64,000 nt of DNA, from the NCBI RefSeq assembly GCF_041379945.2, contig NZ_JBFTXJ020000001.1, positions 1 through 64,000 on the forward strand, given 5' to 3'. Numbering within the stretch: position 1 is the stretch's first letter; each line of letters starts with the position of its first letter. Below, one piece after another: positions 14,426 through 23,267 of this stretch. The notes under the pieces are model-generated. The model worked only from the letters and a program-made list of their open reading frames with translations. It searched no databases and was not told where the DNA came from. Source of the DNA: Aneurinibacillus sp. REN35 (GTDB taxonomy: Bacteria > Bacillota > Bacilli > Aneurinibacillales > Aneurinibacillaceae). A program made the translations under genes and the position numbers.

Positions 14426-16728
14426 AGATCGAAGAGGAAGTGCAAAGCAAGGAGCTTCGGTGGGTAGGGAAGCGTGTCAAGCGGCTGGACGGTCCGGAAA
14501 AAGTAACCGGGGAATTAAAATATATGACCGATTACCATTATACGAATATGGCATGGGGACGGGTTCTTCGCTCCCAGCATCCATATGCGAAAATCAAGCG
14601 GATGGATGTCTCAAAGGCCAGGGAGCATGCCGGGGTGATCTGCGTGCTCACACATGAAGACATTCCCGGTTTTAACGGGTTCGGTATTGTTGTGCCTGAT
14701 CAGCCGGTGCTCTGCAAGGATGTGGTGCGCTGCATGGGAGATGCGGTGGCTCTGGTAGCGGCGGAAACAGAAGAAATTGCTGAAGAAGCGCTTGCTTTGA
14801 TTGAAGTGGAGTACGAGGTGCTTGAACCGTTGATTGATCCGGAAGAGGCGATAAAGGACAGCGCTCCAAGCCTTCATCCATCAGGAAACATTCATAGTCG
14901 AATTCAGGTAAAGAATGGGGATGTGGAGAAGGCGTTTGCAGAAGCCGATGTCGTGGTGGAGCACACGTACTATTCTCCCCGCCAGATGCATGCGTTTATC
15001 GAGACGGAAGGCGGGTGGGGGATGCTAGAGGCGGATGGATCGCTAACGATCCGCTGTCCCGGTCAATACGCATACCGGGACCGGATGCAGATCGCGCGGG
15101 TGCTGGCCTGGAATCCGGAGCGCATTCATGTGGTGTCCCATCCCATCGGCGGCGGATTCGGAGGCAAGGACGAGATTACCGTACAAATCTATTTGGCGCT
15201 GCTTGCGCTGCATACCGGAGGCAGACCCGTCAAAATTCACTACAAGAGAGAAGAGTCCGTCATAGCCGGCATCAAAAGACACCCCTTCAAAGTGACGATG
15301 AAAACAGCGGCAAAAAAAGACGGCACCCTGCTTGCCAACAAGGTTGTCGCCTATGGGGATACCGGGGCGTATGCTTCGCTGGGGGGAGCAGTTGTAAGTC
15401 TAGCCATTGAGCATTCCTGCGGTCCGTATTACATTCCGAATGTTGATCTGGACGGGTATTGTGTGTACACGAACAATGGAGTCGCGGGCGCATTTCGCGG
15501 ATTCGGGGTCAATCAAGTTGCACTGGCTATCGAGGCAAACCTTGAGAAAATCGCAGAAAAGCTGGGCATGGACCCCATTGAAATTCGAAAAAAGAATGTC
15601 TATCATCAAGGCGGCTTATCTAGTATGGGACATCGGGTGATGTCCAGCGTCGGCACGTGGAAGACACTGGATGAGGCGGAAAAGTGCGAGCTATGGCAAA
15701 ATCGTGCAGCGTATAAAGCAGCCCCTTCCGAGCCTTGGAAAAAGCGGGGCATTGGAGTGGCGACCTCGTTTCATGGTATCGGCATGGGAATCGGCCTGCC
15801 GGATTACGGAGCGGCGACGATCGAGCTGCTGCCGGGCGGAGGTTTTCTTGTCGGGGTTTGCTCCGAGGATATCGGGCAGGGCAACGGAACCGCATTTGCG
15901 ATTGTTGCGGCAGAGGAGCTCGAGTGCGATGTGCCAGACATTCAAGTAATACAGGGCGATACGCGCAAAACGATTGACAGCGGTACAGTATCGGCCTCCC
16001 GTTCTACGTATGTAGGGGGCAATTCTATCCTTGCGACCGCACCGTACATGATTAACCTGTTAAAAAAGACGGCGGCTGAGATATTGGGGGCTGAGACGCA
16101 GGAATTGGCCCTGCTAGATGGCCGGGTGTATGTTGTTTCTGATACAAGCAGAAGCGTGACCTATGCAGAAGTATATGAGCATTTGCATGAACAGCGAAAA
16201 ACTACGCGGGTGGAAGGCCATTTTATGGTTCCCAAAGCAAAAAAACAGATCGGGAAAAATGTGGGTATGCCGCATTATTTGTACGGATACTTGACGCATG
16301 TGGCGCTGGTGGAAGTGGATACGCTTACAGGCGAAACCGAAGTGCTCCGTGTCGTGTCCATTCCGGATTGCGGCAGGGTGCTCAATCAGCAGGGCCTGGA
16401 AGGACAGACTGAGGGCGGTGCCGTGATGGGCATCGGATATACGTTATATGAGGACGTGATCATGGAGCAGGGAGTGAATAAGACAACGAATTTTACCAAC
16501 TACATTCTCCCTACCTTTAAGGAAACCCCTGTGATTGAAACCATTCCGGTAGAGGAAGAGGAGGCGACGGGTCCATACGGAGCAAAGGGGATTGGCGAGG
16601 TCGTCATGATCCCGATCATTCCCGCCATCGTCCAGGCGATTTACGATGCGACGGGGGCCAGAATCAATCATCTGCCTGCAACGCCGGAACGCGTTTATCG
16701 GGCTATGAAGGAGCAGGGGATTGTATAA
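14422..16728 (+). CDS. pucD: Xanthine dehydrogenase molybdopterin-binding subunit
   Basis: A 768-residue catalytic subunit of the xanthine oxidase/aldehyde oxidase superfamily. Seen are VGKRVKRLDGPEKVTGELKY at the N-terminus, the molybdopterin motif HPIGGGFGGKDE and AGAFRGFGVNQ. The C-terminal GPYGAKGIGE carries the conserved catalytic Glu region (KGIGE). It hydroxylates hypoxanthine to xanthine and, in classical enzymes, xanthine to urate. No uricase or urate-processing gene is seen in the window, so its main task here may be to make xanthine. ATG 14422 follows AAGGTGG; GTG 14410 is an alternative. Related aldehyde or nicotinate-type hydroxylases cannot be fully excluded. Confidence 0.9.
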   Translation: MKIEEEVQSKELRWVGKRVKRLDGPEKVTGELKYMTDYHYTNMAWGRVLRSQHPYAKIKRMDVSKAREHAGVICVLTHEDIPGFNGFGIVVPDQPVLCKDVVRCMGDAVALVAAETEEIAEEALALIEVEYEVLEPLIDPEEAIKDSAPSLHPSGNIHSRIQVKNGDVEKAFAEADVVVEHTYYSPRQMHAFIETEGGWGMLEADGSLTIRCPGQYAYRDRMQIARVLAWNPERIHVVSHPIGGGFGGKDEITVQIYLALLALHTGGRPVKIHYKREESVIAGIKRHPFKVTMKTAAKKDGTLLANKVVAYGDTGAYASLGGAVVSLAIEHSCGPYYIPNVDLDGYCVYTNNGVAGAFRGFGVNQVALAIEANLEKIAEKLGMDPIEIRKKNVYHQGGLSSMGHRVMSSVGTWKTLDEAEKCELWQNRAAYKAAPSEPWKKRGIGVATSFHGIGMGIGLPDYGAATIELLPGGGFLVGVCSEDIGQGNGTAFAIVAAEELECDVPDIQVIQGDTRKTIDSGTVSASRSTYVGGNSILATAPYMINLLKKTAAEILGAETQELALLDGRVYVVSDTSRSVTYAEVYEHLHEQRKTTRVEGHFMVPKAKKQIGKNVGMPHYLYGYLTHVALVEVDTLTGETEVLRVVSIPDCGRVLNQQGLEGQTEGGAVMGIGYTLYEDVIMEQGVNKTTNFTNYILPTFKETPVIETIPVEEEEATGPYGAKGIGEVVMIPIIPAIVQAIYDATGARINHLPATPERVYRAMKEQGIV

Positions 16729-16757
16729 GGTGATCTATGGATGAGAAGGAGGCCGCT

Positions 16758-17768
16758 ATGCTGACCGATTCTTTGCAACGACCTTTACGGGATCTCCGTA
16801 TCTCTGTAACCGACCGCTGCAATTTTCGCTGCCGATATTGCATGCCGCCAGAAATTTTTGGACCGGATTACGAATTCCTGCCGAAAAAAGATTTGCTAAC
16901 CTTTGAAGAGATTGAACGAATTACACGGCTGCTAGCCTGCCAGGGTGTACGCAAGGTCCGTTTGACGGGGGGAGAGCCTCTGCTTCGCAAGGATTTGCCT
17001 CGTTTGATTCAAAAATTGGCCGCGATCGAGGGAATTCAAGACATCGCTCTGACGACAAACGGGGTGCTGCTTCCAAAGTATGCCGGAGAATTGAAGGAGG
17101 CAGGCCTGTCCCGGGTTACTGTGAGCCTTGACTCTCTTGATGATCAGCGGTTTGGCATCATGAACGGGCGGGGCATCCCGGTCGCTTCCGTGCTGGCAGG
17201 AATGGAAGCGGCAGCACGGGCGGGCATGAAGGTAAAAGTAAATATGGTTGTTCAAAAAGGAAGCAATGACAGCGATATTCTTGCTATGGCCGCGCATTTC
17301 AAAGAGACAGACTATATTCTCCGCTTTATCGAGTATATGGATGTGGGGAATACAAACGGTTGGAGCATGGAGCATGTCGTTTCTAAACAGGAGATTCAGA
17401 ATCGGATTCACGGGGTGCTGCCCATTGATCCGATCGAAGAGAATTATATGGGGGAAGTGGCGACACGATACCGCTATAGGGGAACGGAGAAAGAAATCGG
17501 CATCGTTTCTTCAGTTACAGATGCTTTCTGTTCTACCTGTACCCGGCTGCGTCTTTCTTCTGAAGGCAAGCTGTATACGTGTCTGTTTGCTGCATGGGGA
17601 CATGATATACGCGCGCTGCTTCGTTCCCCTGCGACAGATGAAGAGATCAAGGCGGTGCTTTGTAGAATTTGGATGGGGCGTCATGACCGTTATTCTGAAG
17701 ATCGTCGGGAGCAGGGGGAAGAGCAGCAGGGCAGAAAAAAGGTGGAAATGTCGTATATTGGCGGATAG
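16758..17768 (+). CDS. moaA: GTP 3',8-cyclase (radical SAM), MoaA
   Basis: A radical-SAM enzyme of about 336 residues that starts molybdenum cofactor synthesis. The first cluster motif CNFRCRYC lies near residue 20; the MoaA-specific second cluster is [18 protein letters not shown]; the C-terminus ends in the typical double-glycine YIGG. ATG 16758 has AAGGAGG five bases upstream; ATG 16737 is an alternative that adds 7 residues. It closes the xanthine dehydrogenase operon, only a few bases after pucD, so cofactor supply is co-regulated with the apoenzyme by the riboswitch. Confidence 0.92.
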   Translation: MLTDSLQRPLRDLRISVTDRCNFRCRYCMPPEIFGPDYEFLPKKDLLTFEEIERITRLLACQGVRKVRLTGGEPLLRKDLPRLIQKLAAIEGIQDIALTTNGVLLPKYAGELKEAGLSRVTVSLDSLDDQRFGIMNGRGIPVASVLAGMEAAARAGMKVKVNMVVQKGSNDSDILAMAAHFKETDYILRFIEYMDVGNTNGWSMEHVVSKQEIQNRIHGVLPIDPIEENYMGEVATRYRYRGTEKEIGIVSSVTDAFCSTCTRLRLSSEGKLYTCLFAAWGHDIRALLRSPATDEEIKAVLCRIWMGRHDRYSEDRREQGEEQQGRKKVEMSYIGG

Positions 17769-17825
17769 GGAAGCGGATCAGGGAGCCTTGCCTCTCGCAG
17801 CATGGCTCGCCTGTATGACTATCGT

Positions 17826-18296
17826 TTAATTCATATCCCCAATGTAGGCGGGAATAGCTTCATCGTCTTCCTGTCTGCTGGTGAGAACCGCAGACAAGAT
17901 CGGGACAATCTGTTTTGGGTACAGCCGGTATGATGCAAGCTCATGGAGCGGGAGCCATTCGGCACCGATTTGACCTTGATCCGGATGGATCGGACTTCCG
18001 GGATCGGAGATGGCACGACAGGAGAAAATGAATTCCACCTGATGAATTTCTGTATGCAGCTGAGCGTTTTCATGATTTTTGCCGATGTATTCACGCACGA
18101 AAAAAAGGGGTCCGATTTCGACAGCTGTTCCCAGCTCTTCCTGGCATTCTCTTTGTAACGCTTCCGGGATCGTTTCTCCGTGGTTTTGGCCACCTCCGGG
18201 CATGATATAGAAGATGCCCCGCTCGTCTTTCATCTTAACGAGCAGAATGTGTCCGTCTTCGATGATGAGCGCTTTTGCGGATGTTCGTATATTCAT
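17826..18296 (-). CDS. NUDIX hydrolase
   Basis: A 156-residue NUDIX-fold protein. The Nudix box is read as GGGQNHGETIPEALQRECQE followed by ELG (residues about 35-57), keeping the G-x5-E-x7-R-E-x2-E-E pattern with minor variation. The family cleaves nucleoside diphosphates linked to another group; the substrate is not predictable here. It is convergent with moaA and divergent from the MpsC copy 2 gene, so it does not belong to either operon. Confidence 0.88.
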   Translation of the reverse strand: MNIRTSAKALIIEDGHILLVKMKDERGIFYIMPGGGQNHGETIPEALQRECQEELGTAVEIGPLFFVREYIGKNHENAQLHTEIHQVEFIFSCRAISDPGSPIHPDQGQIGAEWLPLHELASYRLYPKQIVPILSAVLTSRQEDDEAIPAYIGDMN

Positions 18297-18407
18297 AGCA
18301 GCCCTCTCTTTTCTTTATATTCCATCATTGTAAGCGAGAACATTCGCGGCTTCAACAGGCGCAGGAAAAGAACCTACAAAAATAATAAAAAAATTTCGAC
18401 AATTAAA

Positions 18408-18436
18408 TTGACACAAACTAACTTTTCTGATAAATT
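18408..18436 (+). promoter_or_regulatory. Sigma-A promoter upstream of MpsC copy 2 and perhaps the microcompartment operon
   Basis: Consensus TTGACA and TAAATT are exactly 17 bases apart. No second clear promoter was found between here and the first microcompartment-operon gene, so the transcript may run from here through the leader at 18857-19013. Confidence 0.65.
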
Positions 18437-18502
18437 AAAAATATACTAAATCGCTATGCGGTTACAGGCGTAGCGTCTACCAGTCGATGAGGTGACAGGC
18501 GA

Positions 18503-18856
18503 ATGAATTCCGCACTGCTTCAGCACGATAATCTCTTTAAACGAAGGGTTACGCAGCTCTACAACAGCATCAATCAAGAGATGTATGGAGTAGGGGTGCG
18601 GAAGCAGCAAATCGACGTGCTGGAAGATAAAATTGTAATTTATGGCGAACATAAAAGAGTACAGGGGTTAACCATCCTTAAAGGAAGGTTTGACGATCTG
18701 ACAATTCATGTGGACGCCGCCTTGATCCGGGAGTTTAAGACCCGACTCAAGGAGCAAATCGAGAAAGATTTCGGTTTGAAAATCCGTACTGTTTTAAAAG
18801 ACTATGATCCTGAAACTGAGTTAGCCGTGACGGTCATTTATCTGGACCGACAATAA
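18503..18856 (+). CDS. DUF2294/MpsC-type protein, copy 2
   Basis: A 117-residue paralogue of the protein at 6022-6384. It shares the YNSINQEMYGVGVRKQQIDV box, an HVDAALIREFKTRLKEQIE helix and the terminal VRTVLKDYDPETELAVTVIYL-like pattern. The family role is unknown apart from the MpsC name. GAGGTGA lies 8 bases before the ATG. It sits at the head of the microcompartment region behind a strong promoter, and is followed by a structured leader with a terminator, so it could be a short transcript of its own or the first gene of the long operon. Confidence 0.75.
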   Translation: MNSALLQHDNLFKRRVTQLYNSINQEMYGVGVRKQQIDVLEDKIVIYGEHKRVQGLTILKGRFDDLTIHVDAALIREFKTRLKEQIEKDFGLKIRTVLKDYDPETELAVTVIYLDRQ

Positions 18857-18966
18857 ATAAACAGAACGTTTTCAATAGCCGGGGCTGGGGTGCCAGGGTG
18901 GCATGCTACCTCCTGCAGCGTGACAATTGAAGACGGCCGCTAGCGTTTTCGTTTACGGAAACATAG
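18857..18966 (+). promoter_or_regulatory. Structured leader of unknown class before the microcompartment operon
   Basis: After the MpsC stop there are about 110 GC-rich bases unlike their surroundings. They contain a GGTGGC-ATG-CTACC hairpin flanked by AGGG/CTCCT, a CGCTAGCG palindrome and a GTTTTC/GGAAAC hairpin, then the terminator at 18967. A plain terminator would not need this. The AGGG-hairpin-CTCC arrangement loosely recalls the molybdenum-cofactor RNA core, but I cannot confirm any class. The 19014-19172 stretch that follows holds an unused AAAGGAGGTG site and no supported gene. Confidence 0.4.
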
Positions 18967-19013
18967 AAGCCGTAGGAATAGAAGAACTCTTTCTATTCCT
19001 ACGGCTTTTTTTA
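18967..19013 (+). terminator. Strong intrinsic terminator or attenuator before the amidohydrolase gene
   Basis: AGCCGTAGGAATAGAA (18968-18983) pairs perfectly with 18991-19006 and is followed by seven T. It lies 110 bases after the MpsC stop and 160 bases before the next start. Confidence 0.85.
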
Positions 19014-19172
19014 TTCTCTTAAAGGAGGTGAGGCCCACGTAGGAATTCCGTAGTACGACAACCTGTTTTCATCAACAGTAGAGTAAAGAGGCTGTACGCA
19101 GCAGAGATGGCGCGGCATTCTCCTCTTTTCTCCCTGTTTGATAAAGATACAAAAACGAAGGGAGCAAACAAA

Positions 19173-20645
19173 ATGGATTTGATTTTAAAAAACGCGAATA
19201 TTCCCCAGGGGGACAGACAGGTCCTGACGAACATTCTAGTCGAAAACGGAACGATCATGGGCTTTGTCCCTTCCATCAACGGTCTACAGGCCAAAAACGT
19301 GATCGATTTGGAAGGGAAACTGGTTGTGCCAGGGTGTATCGATCCGCACACCCACTTCATGGATCCGGGTTTTACCCACCGTGAAACGTTCGCTACGGGT
19401 ACGATGTCGGCGGCGGCAGGCGGATTAACATTGATTATTGATATGCCGTGCTGCAGCAAGCCTTCTGTACGCAGTGAAGAAAGCTTCTATGCCAAAATCG
19501 ATCCGATCAAGGATAAGGCATACATTGATTACTGCTTCTGGGGGGGCATGACAGGCGAAGACGTACGTGAAGGCCTGCTGGATAATGTATGGGGCCAGGT
19601 GGAAGCGGGGGTTGTCGCATTCAAGTCCTACATGACCCCATCGGTTCCGACCTTCCCGAAAGTATCGGATGCGGAACTTTTGGAGATCTTCTACAAGGTG
19701 GCAGAGACGGGGCTTCCGGTCGGTGTACATGCGGAAAACTATGATATTTGCAGCTTCTACACAGAGAAGCTTAAAAAAGAAGGACGAATGGATGGTCCGG
19801 CATGGGCGGAAGCGCGTAAGTCGCTGGCGGAAAAGGTAGCCATTGAATTGATCATCAGCTACGCGGAAGAAACCGGCGCTCGCGCTCATATCGTGCATAT
19901 GAGCACGAAAGAAGGGGCGGAGCTGATTCGCAAGGCGAAGGAGCGTGGGGTAAAAGTTACCTCCGAAACATGCCCGCACTACCTGATGCTGAATGCGCAG
20001 GATTCCATGACAAAACACGGCACGTACGCTAAAATCGCTCCGCCGCTGCGCGGTGTCGAGGACAATGAGGTCCATTGGCAGGCGCTTGCAGATGGCACGA
20101 TTGACTTTGTCGGAACCGATCATGCTCCATATGAGATTGCGACGGAAAAAGCAGCAGCCGATTCGGACATCTGGAACAGCTTCCCGGGCATTCCGGGCGT
20201 GGAAACGATGGTGCCGATTCTGGTAAGTGAGGGCTTGAACAAGGGAAGATTGTCGCTGTCCCGCTTCGTGGAAGTGACCAGCCGCAACGCCGCCATCCAT
20301 TACGGCATTTATCCGAAGAAAGGTGCGATAGAGATCGGCAGCGACGCCGACTTCACCATCATCGATCTGGAGAAGGAGCATGTCATTAACCAGGAAGAAA
20401 CATTCTCGATGGCTAAATACAATCCACTTCACGATATTAAGCTCAAAGGTATGCCGGTGATGACGATCGTGCGCGGAAATGTTGTTTATGAAGACGGAAA
20501 AGGCATCGTAGGCCAGGAAGGATACGGTCAATTCGTAAAACGTCAGAGCACACAGCACCTTGATGCTGTCATTAACCTGACCAAGTCCAACGAGAGTCGG
20601 GCAGTGCAGCAAAATACACAAAAGAAAGAAAGCGTTCAGCTATAA
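19173..20645 (+). CDS. Cyclic amidohydrolase (hydantoinase/allantoinase/dihydroorotase type)
   Basis: A 490-residue amidohydrolase-superfamily enzyme with every metal ligand of the hydantoinase group: DPHTHFMDPG (HxH), the carboxylated Lys in VVAFKSYM, His in GVHAENYD, His in AHIVHMST and the catalytic Asp in VGTDHAPYE. These enzymes open cyclic amides or ureides. As first gene of the microcompartment operon, next to xanthine genes, it is a candidate xanthine amidohydrolase (opening the pyrimidine ring). Allantoinase is the main alternative, but no urate or allantoate enzymes accompany it. Its C-terminal tail of about 30 residues is polar and glutamine-rich. ATG 19173 follows AAGGGAG. Confidence 0.85.
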   Translation: MDLILKNANIPQGDRQVLTNILVENGTIMGFVPSINGLQAKNVIDLEGKLVVPGCIDPHTHFMDPGFTHRETFATGTMSAAAGGLTLIIDMPCCSKPSVRSEESFYAKIDPIKDKAYIDYCFWGGMTGEDVREGLLDNVWGQVEAGVVAFKSYMTPSVPTFPKVSDAELLEIFYKVAETGLPVGVHAENYDICSFYTEKLKKEGRMDGPAWAEARKSLAEKVAIELIISYAEETGARAHIVHMSTKEGAELIRKAKERGVKVTSETCPHYLMLNAQDSMTKHGTYAKIAPPLRGVEDNEVHWQALADGTIDFVGTDHAPYEIATEKAAADSDIWNSFPGIPGVETMVPILVSEGLNKGRLSLSRFVEVTSRNAAIHYGIYPKKGAIEIGSDADFTIIDLEKEHVINQEETFSMAKYNPLHDIKLKGMPVMTIVRGNVVYEDGKGIVGQEGYGQFVKRQSTQHLDAVINLTKSNESRAVQQNTQKKESVQL

Positions 20646-20683
20646 GCCGTATCTAAATTTTTTAACCAGGGGGAATGAGTTCA

Positions 20684-21277
20684 ATGCTGCGAGGAGATAA
20701 ACACGCGATTGTTATTATTGATATGCTAAATGACTTTATCGGGCCAAAAGCGCCGCTGCGCTGCGAAGCGGGAGAAGAGATCGTTCCGAACATCCAGCGC
20801 CTGATCGAGTTTGCCCATGAAAACAATATCCAGGTCATCCACGTACAGGAGTGGCACCGCAAAAATGACGCGGACTTCCGCGTTCGCCCGGTTCATGCGG
20901 TTCGCGGAACATGGGGAGCGGACTTCATACCGGAGCTGCGTCCGGAAGAGGATAAAGGCGATTATGTGGTGCAAAAGCGCCGCCACAGCGCATTCTCTTA
21001 TACGGATATGGACCTGTTCCTCCGCGAAGAAAAGATTGACACTGTCGTGCTGACCGGCGTCTGGACAAATGTATGCGTGCGCAGCACCGGATCGGATGCT
21101 CTCTATCACGGCTATAATGTCGTATGCATCAGCGACGGCACAGCCTCCCAGGACAACAGCATGCACGAGTCGGGATTACGTGACATCGGTATTTTCGGTC
21201 AGGTATGCTCCACCGATGAATACATCGAACAAATGCAGCAAAAGCTTGCTGATCAAGAAACAAACGTTTCGGTATAA
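20684..21277 (+). CDS. Isochorismatase-family cysteine hydrolase
   Basis: A 197-residue alpha/beta enzyme with the catalytic triad of the family: Asp in AIVIIDMLNDF, Lys in YVVQKRRHSAF and the nucleophile Cys in TNVCVRSTGSDA. A cis-peptide type TGVWTN precedes the Cys. Relatives include N-carbamoylsarcosine amidase, biuret hydrolase and ureidoacrylate hydrolase, which remove a carbamoyl group from nitrogen. It follows the cyclic amidohydrolase by a short gap, so hydrolysis of the ureido acid produced by ring opening is a natural second step (inference). ATG 20684 has AGGGGG ten bases upstream; ATG 20675 is too close to that site. Confidence 0.85.
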   Translation: MLRGDKHAIVIIDMLNDFIGPKAPLRCEAGEEIVPNIQRLIEFAHENNIQVIHVQEWHRKNDADFRVRPVHAVRGTWGADFIPELRPEEDKGDYVVQKRRHSAFSYTDMDLFLREEKIDTVVLTGVWTNVCVRSTGSDALYHGYNVVCISDGTASQDNSMHESGLRDIGIFGQVCSTDEYIEQMQQKLADQETNVSV

Positions 21278-21319
21278 AAAGCAGATTGTCATACAGCTGC
21301 ATAGAGAGGACGCGTTCAC

Positions 21320-21886
21320 ATGAGACTGATCGTGGGAATTACCGGTGCGAGCGGTTCTCTCTACGCCTATAGCTTGGTTCGCGCGCTGCATCATTTACAG
21401 GTAGAAACGTATGTTATCGCTACGGAAATGGGGAGAAAAGTCATGAAGTTCGAGTGCGGCATCGACACAGATGTGCTGAAAGAGTATGCGACCGTACTCG
21501 ATAATAGCGACCTTTTCTCCGCCATTGCCAGCGGTTCTGTAAAGACGGACGGCATGGTGATTGTTCCATGCTCGATGAATTCGCTAGGCGCGATTGCAAA
21601 CGGCGTAGGAGATACGTTAATGAGCCGGGCAGCCAGTGTTGTTATGAAAGAGCAGCGGAAATTAATTGTAGTTCCGCGGGAAGCGCCTCTTCACCTTATC
21701 CATCTCGAGAACATGGTAAAGCTCAGCAAGGCCGGTGCTATGATTATGCCCGCCGCTCCAGGATTTTACCATCGTCCAAAAGAGGTCTGGGAGCTTGTCA
21801 ATTTCATTGTCGCACGCATTCTTGATGCGTTCGATATTGAGCATGACCTGATGGCAAGGTGGAGAGAGACGCCTCTCACACAATAA
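21320..21886 (+). CDS. ubiX: UbiX-family flavin prenyltransferase
   Basis: A 188-residue flavoprotein. The FMN-binding VGITGASGSLYAYSL is at the N-terminus; the VPCSMNSLGAIANGVGDTL loop and PREAPLHLIHLENM motif are those of UbiX/PadI. It makes prenylated FMN for UbiD-type decarboxylases. The UbiD gene follows after 12 bases, so the pair is functional in principle. Its presence inside a microcompartment operon, away from quinone genes, points to a catabolic decarboxylation and not ubiquinone synthesis. Confidence 0.93.
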   Translation: MRLIVGITGASGSLYAYSLVRALHHLQVETYVIATEMGRKVMKFECGIDTDVLKEYATVLDNSDLFSAIASGSVKTDGMVIVPCSMNSLGAIANGVGDTLMSRAASVVMKEQRKLIVVPREAPLHLIHLENMVKLSKAGAMIMPAAPGFYHRPKEVWELVNFIVARILDAFDIEHDLMARWRETPLTQ

Positions 21887-21898
21887 ATGACGGAGTAG

Positions 21899-23248
21899 AT
21901 GCCAAGTATGAACACCTCCATCCGAAAACTTATCGATCATTGGGATCGTACAAAGCAGCTCATTCACATTCAAAAAGAGGTAGATCCGCTTTATGAGCTG
22001 GGGGCTGTTATTAATGCCTGGGAAGGAAAGCAGCCCGTTTATTTTGAGAAGGTAAAGGGGTACAGCACCCCGATGGTAGCCGGCCTGGGTGGAGATCGTA
22101 CCACGATGGCGGACTCGATGGGGATTACGCCGGATCAGCTGGTGCCGAAGCTAATTGATGCGATTGTCAATCCGATTCCTACGACAAAGATGTCGGTAGG
22201 TCCGGTCCATGACAATGTGGCGCTCGGTGAATTTTCTATTGATGAATTTTTTCCGGTTCCGACCTACCATGCCAAAGATGCAGGTCCGTATTTCGTTTCC
22301 GGTGTCATGGTCGTCAAGGATCCATCCGGTATCAAACGGTATACCTCCATCCGGCGCATGCAGTATCTTGGCGGCAATCGCTGCGCGATCTGTATCACGT
22401 CCCCGGAGCTAAACCAGCAGTACCAAGCGCTTGAGGATCGAAACCAGCCGCTTGAAGTAGCGGTCATGTTCGGTGTCGTACCAGCGGTTGTCTTAAGCTC
22501 GCAAATCAGTACCCATCTGTATCATGCGGATAAGCTTGATGTTGCAGGTGCGCTGCTTGGCACATCGCTTCCGGTAGTGCAGTGTAAAACCGTAGACATA
22601 GACGTGCTTGCCGACGCGGAAATCGTACTAGAAGGCAGAATTTTACCGCATGAGCGCTATCCTGAAGGTCCGTTTGGCGAAGTGGGCGGATACTACGGTG
22701 TAGTGGAAGAAAATCCGGTGATGGAATTTACGGCCATTACATACCAGAATCATCCGATTGCACAGACGATTTTCCCTTCAAGCTTTGAAGAACGGATTCC
22801 GATGTCCATCGTGCGTGAAGCTAATCTTCTTAATGCGGTGCGCCAGACGGTACCTAACGTGCTTGCCGTACATGTTACCGCTACAGCGGTCGCGCGGCTT
22901 CATGCCATCATTCAGATTGAAAAGAAAACAGAAGGCGACGCCAAGCAGGCGCTGCTGGCCGCCTTTTCAAGTGATAAAGATTTGAAGCTTGCCATCGTTG
23001 TCAACGAGGACATCGATATATTTGACCCGGCGGATGTAGAATGGGCCATCGGCACGCGCATGCAGGCTGATCTTGATGTATTTATCGTTCCTGGCGCGAA
23101 GGGATCTCCCCTAGAGCCATCGCATAATTTACGAGGAGTTACAGCGAAAATGGGGATGGATGCCACGTATCCGTTGTCAGAGAAAGAACGCTTCATACGT
23201 ACTTCCATTCCGGTTCCCTCCTCTTTCAATATACAAGATTACCTCTAA
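21899..23248 (+). CDS. UbiD-family prenyl-FMN-dependent decarboxylase
   Basis: A 449-residue enzyme of the UbiD family. The prFMN and catalytic region is readable: the Arg in TSIRRMQYLGGNRC, Glu in EIVLEGRILPHERYPEGPFGE with GGYYG after it, giving the family's E-R-E set. These enzymes reversibly decarboxylate aromatic, heteroaromatic or unsaturated acids. With UbiX upstream and hydrolases that could yield an aminoimidazole carboxylate before it, decarboxylation to aminoimidazole is proposed (inference). The microcompartment shell gene starts 20 bases downstream. ATG 21908 is an alternative start. Confidence 0.9.
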   Translation: MPSMNTSIRKLIDHWDRTKQLIHIQKEVDPLYELGAVINAWEGKQPVYFEKVKGYSTPMVAGLGGDRTTMADSMGITPDQLVPKLIDAIVNPIPTTKMSVGPVHDNVALGEFSIDEFFPVPTYHAKDAGPYFVSGVMVVKDPSGIKRYTSIRRMQYLGGNRCAICITSPELNQQYQALEDRNQPLEVAVMFGVVPAVVLSSQISTHLYHADKLDVAGALLGTSLPVVQCKTVDIDVLADAEIVLEGRILPHERYPEGPFGEVGGYYGVVEENPVMEFTAITYQNHPIAQTIFPSSFEERIPMSIVREANLLNAVRQTVPNVLAVHVTATAVARLHAIIQIEKKTEGDAKQALLAAFSSDKDLKLAIVVNEDIDIFDPADVEWAIGTRMQADLDVFIVPGAKGSPLEPSHNLRGVTAKMGMDATYPLSEKERFIRTSIPVPSSFNIQDYL

Positions 23249-23267
23249 CCCTGGGAGTGAATAAGCA

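Noticed and set aside
17700-17830. A frameshift at the end of moaA
   Set aside because: The protein ends in the conserved double-glycine motif at the normal length.
19425-20621. A 398-residue open frame on the minus strand inside the cyclic amidohydrolase gene
   Set aside because: It mirrors a gene whose metal ligands are all intact, has no ribosome site and shows no protein-family pattern.
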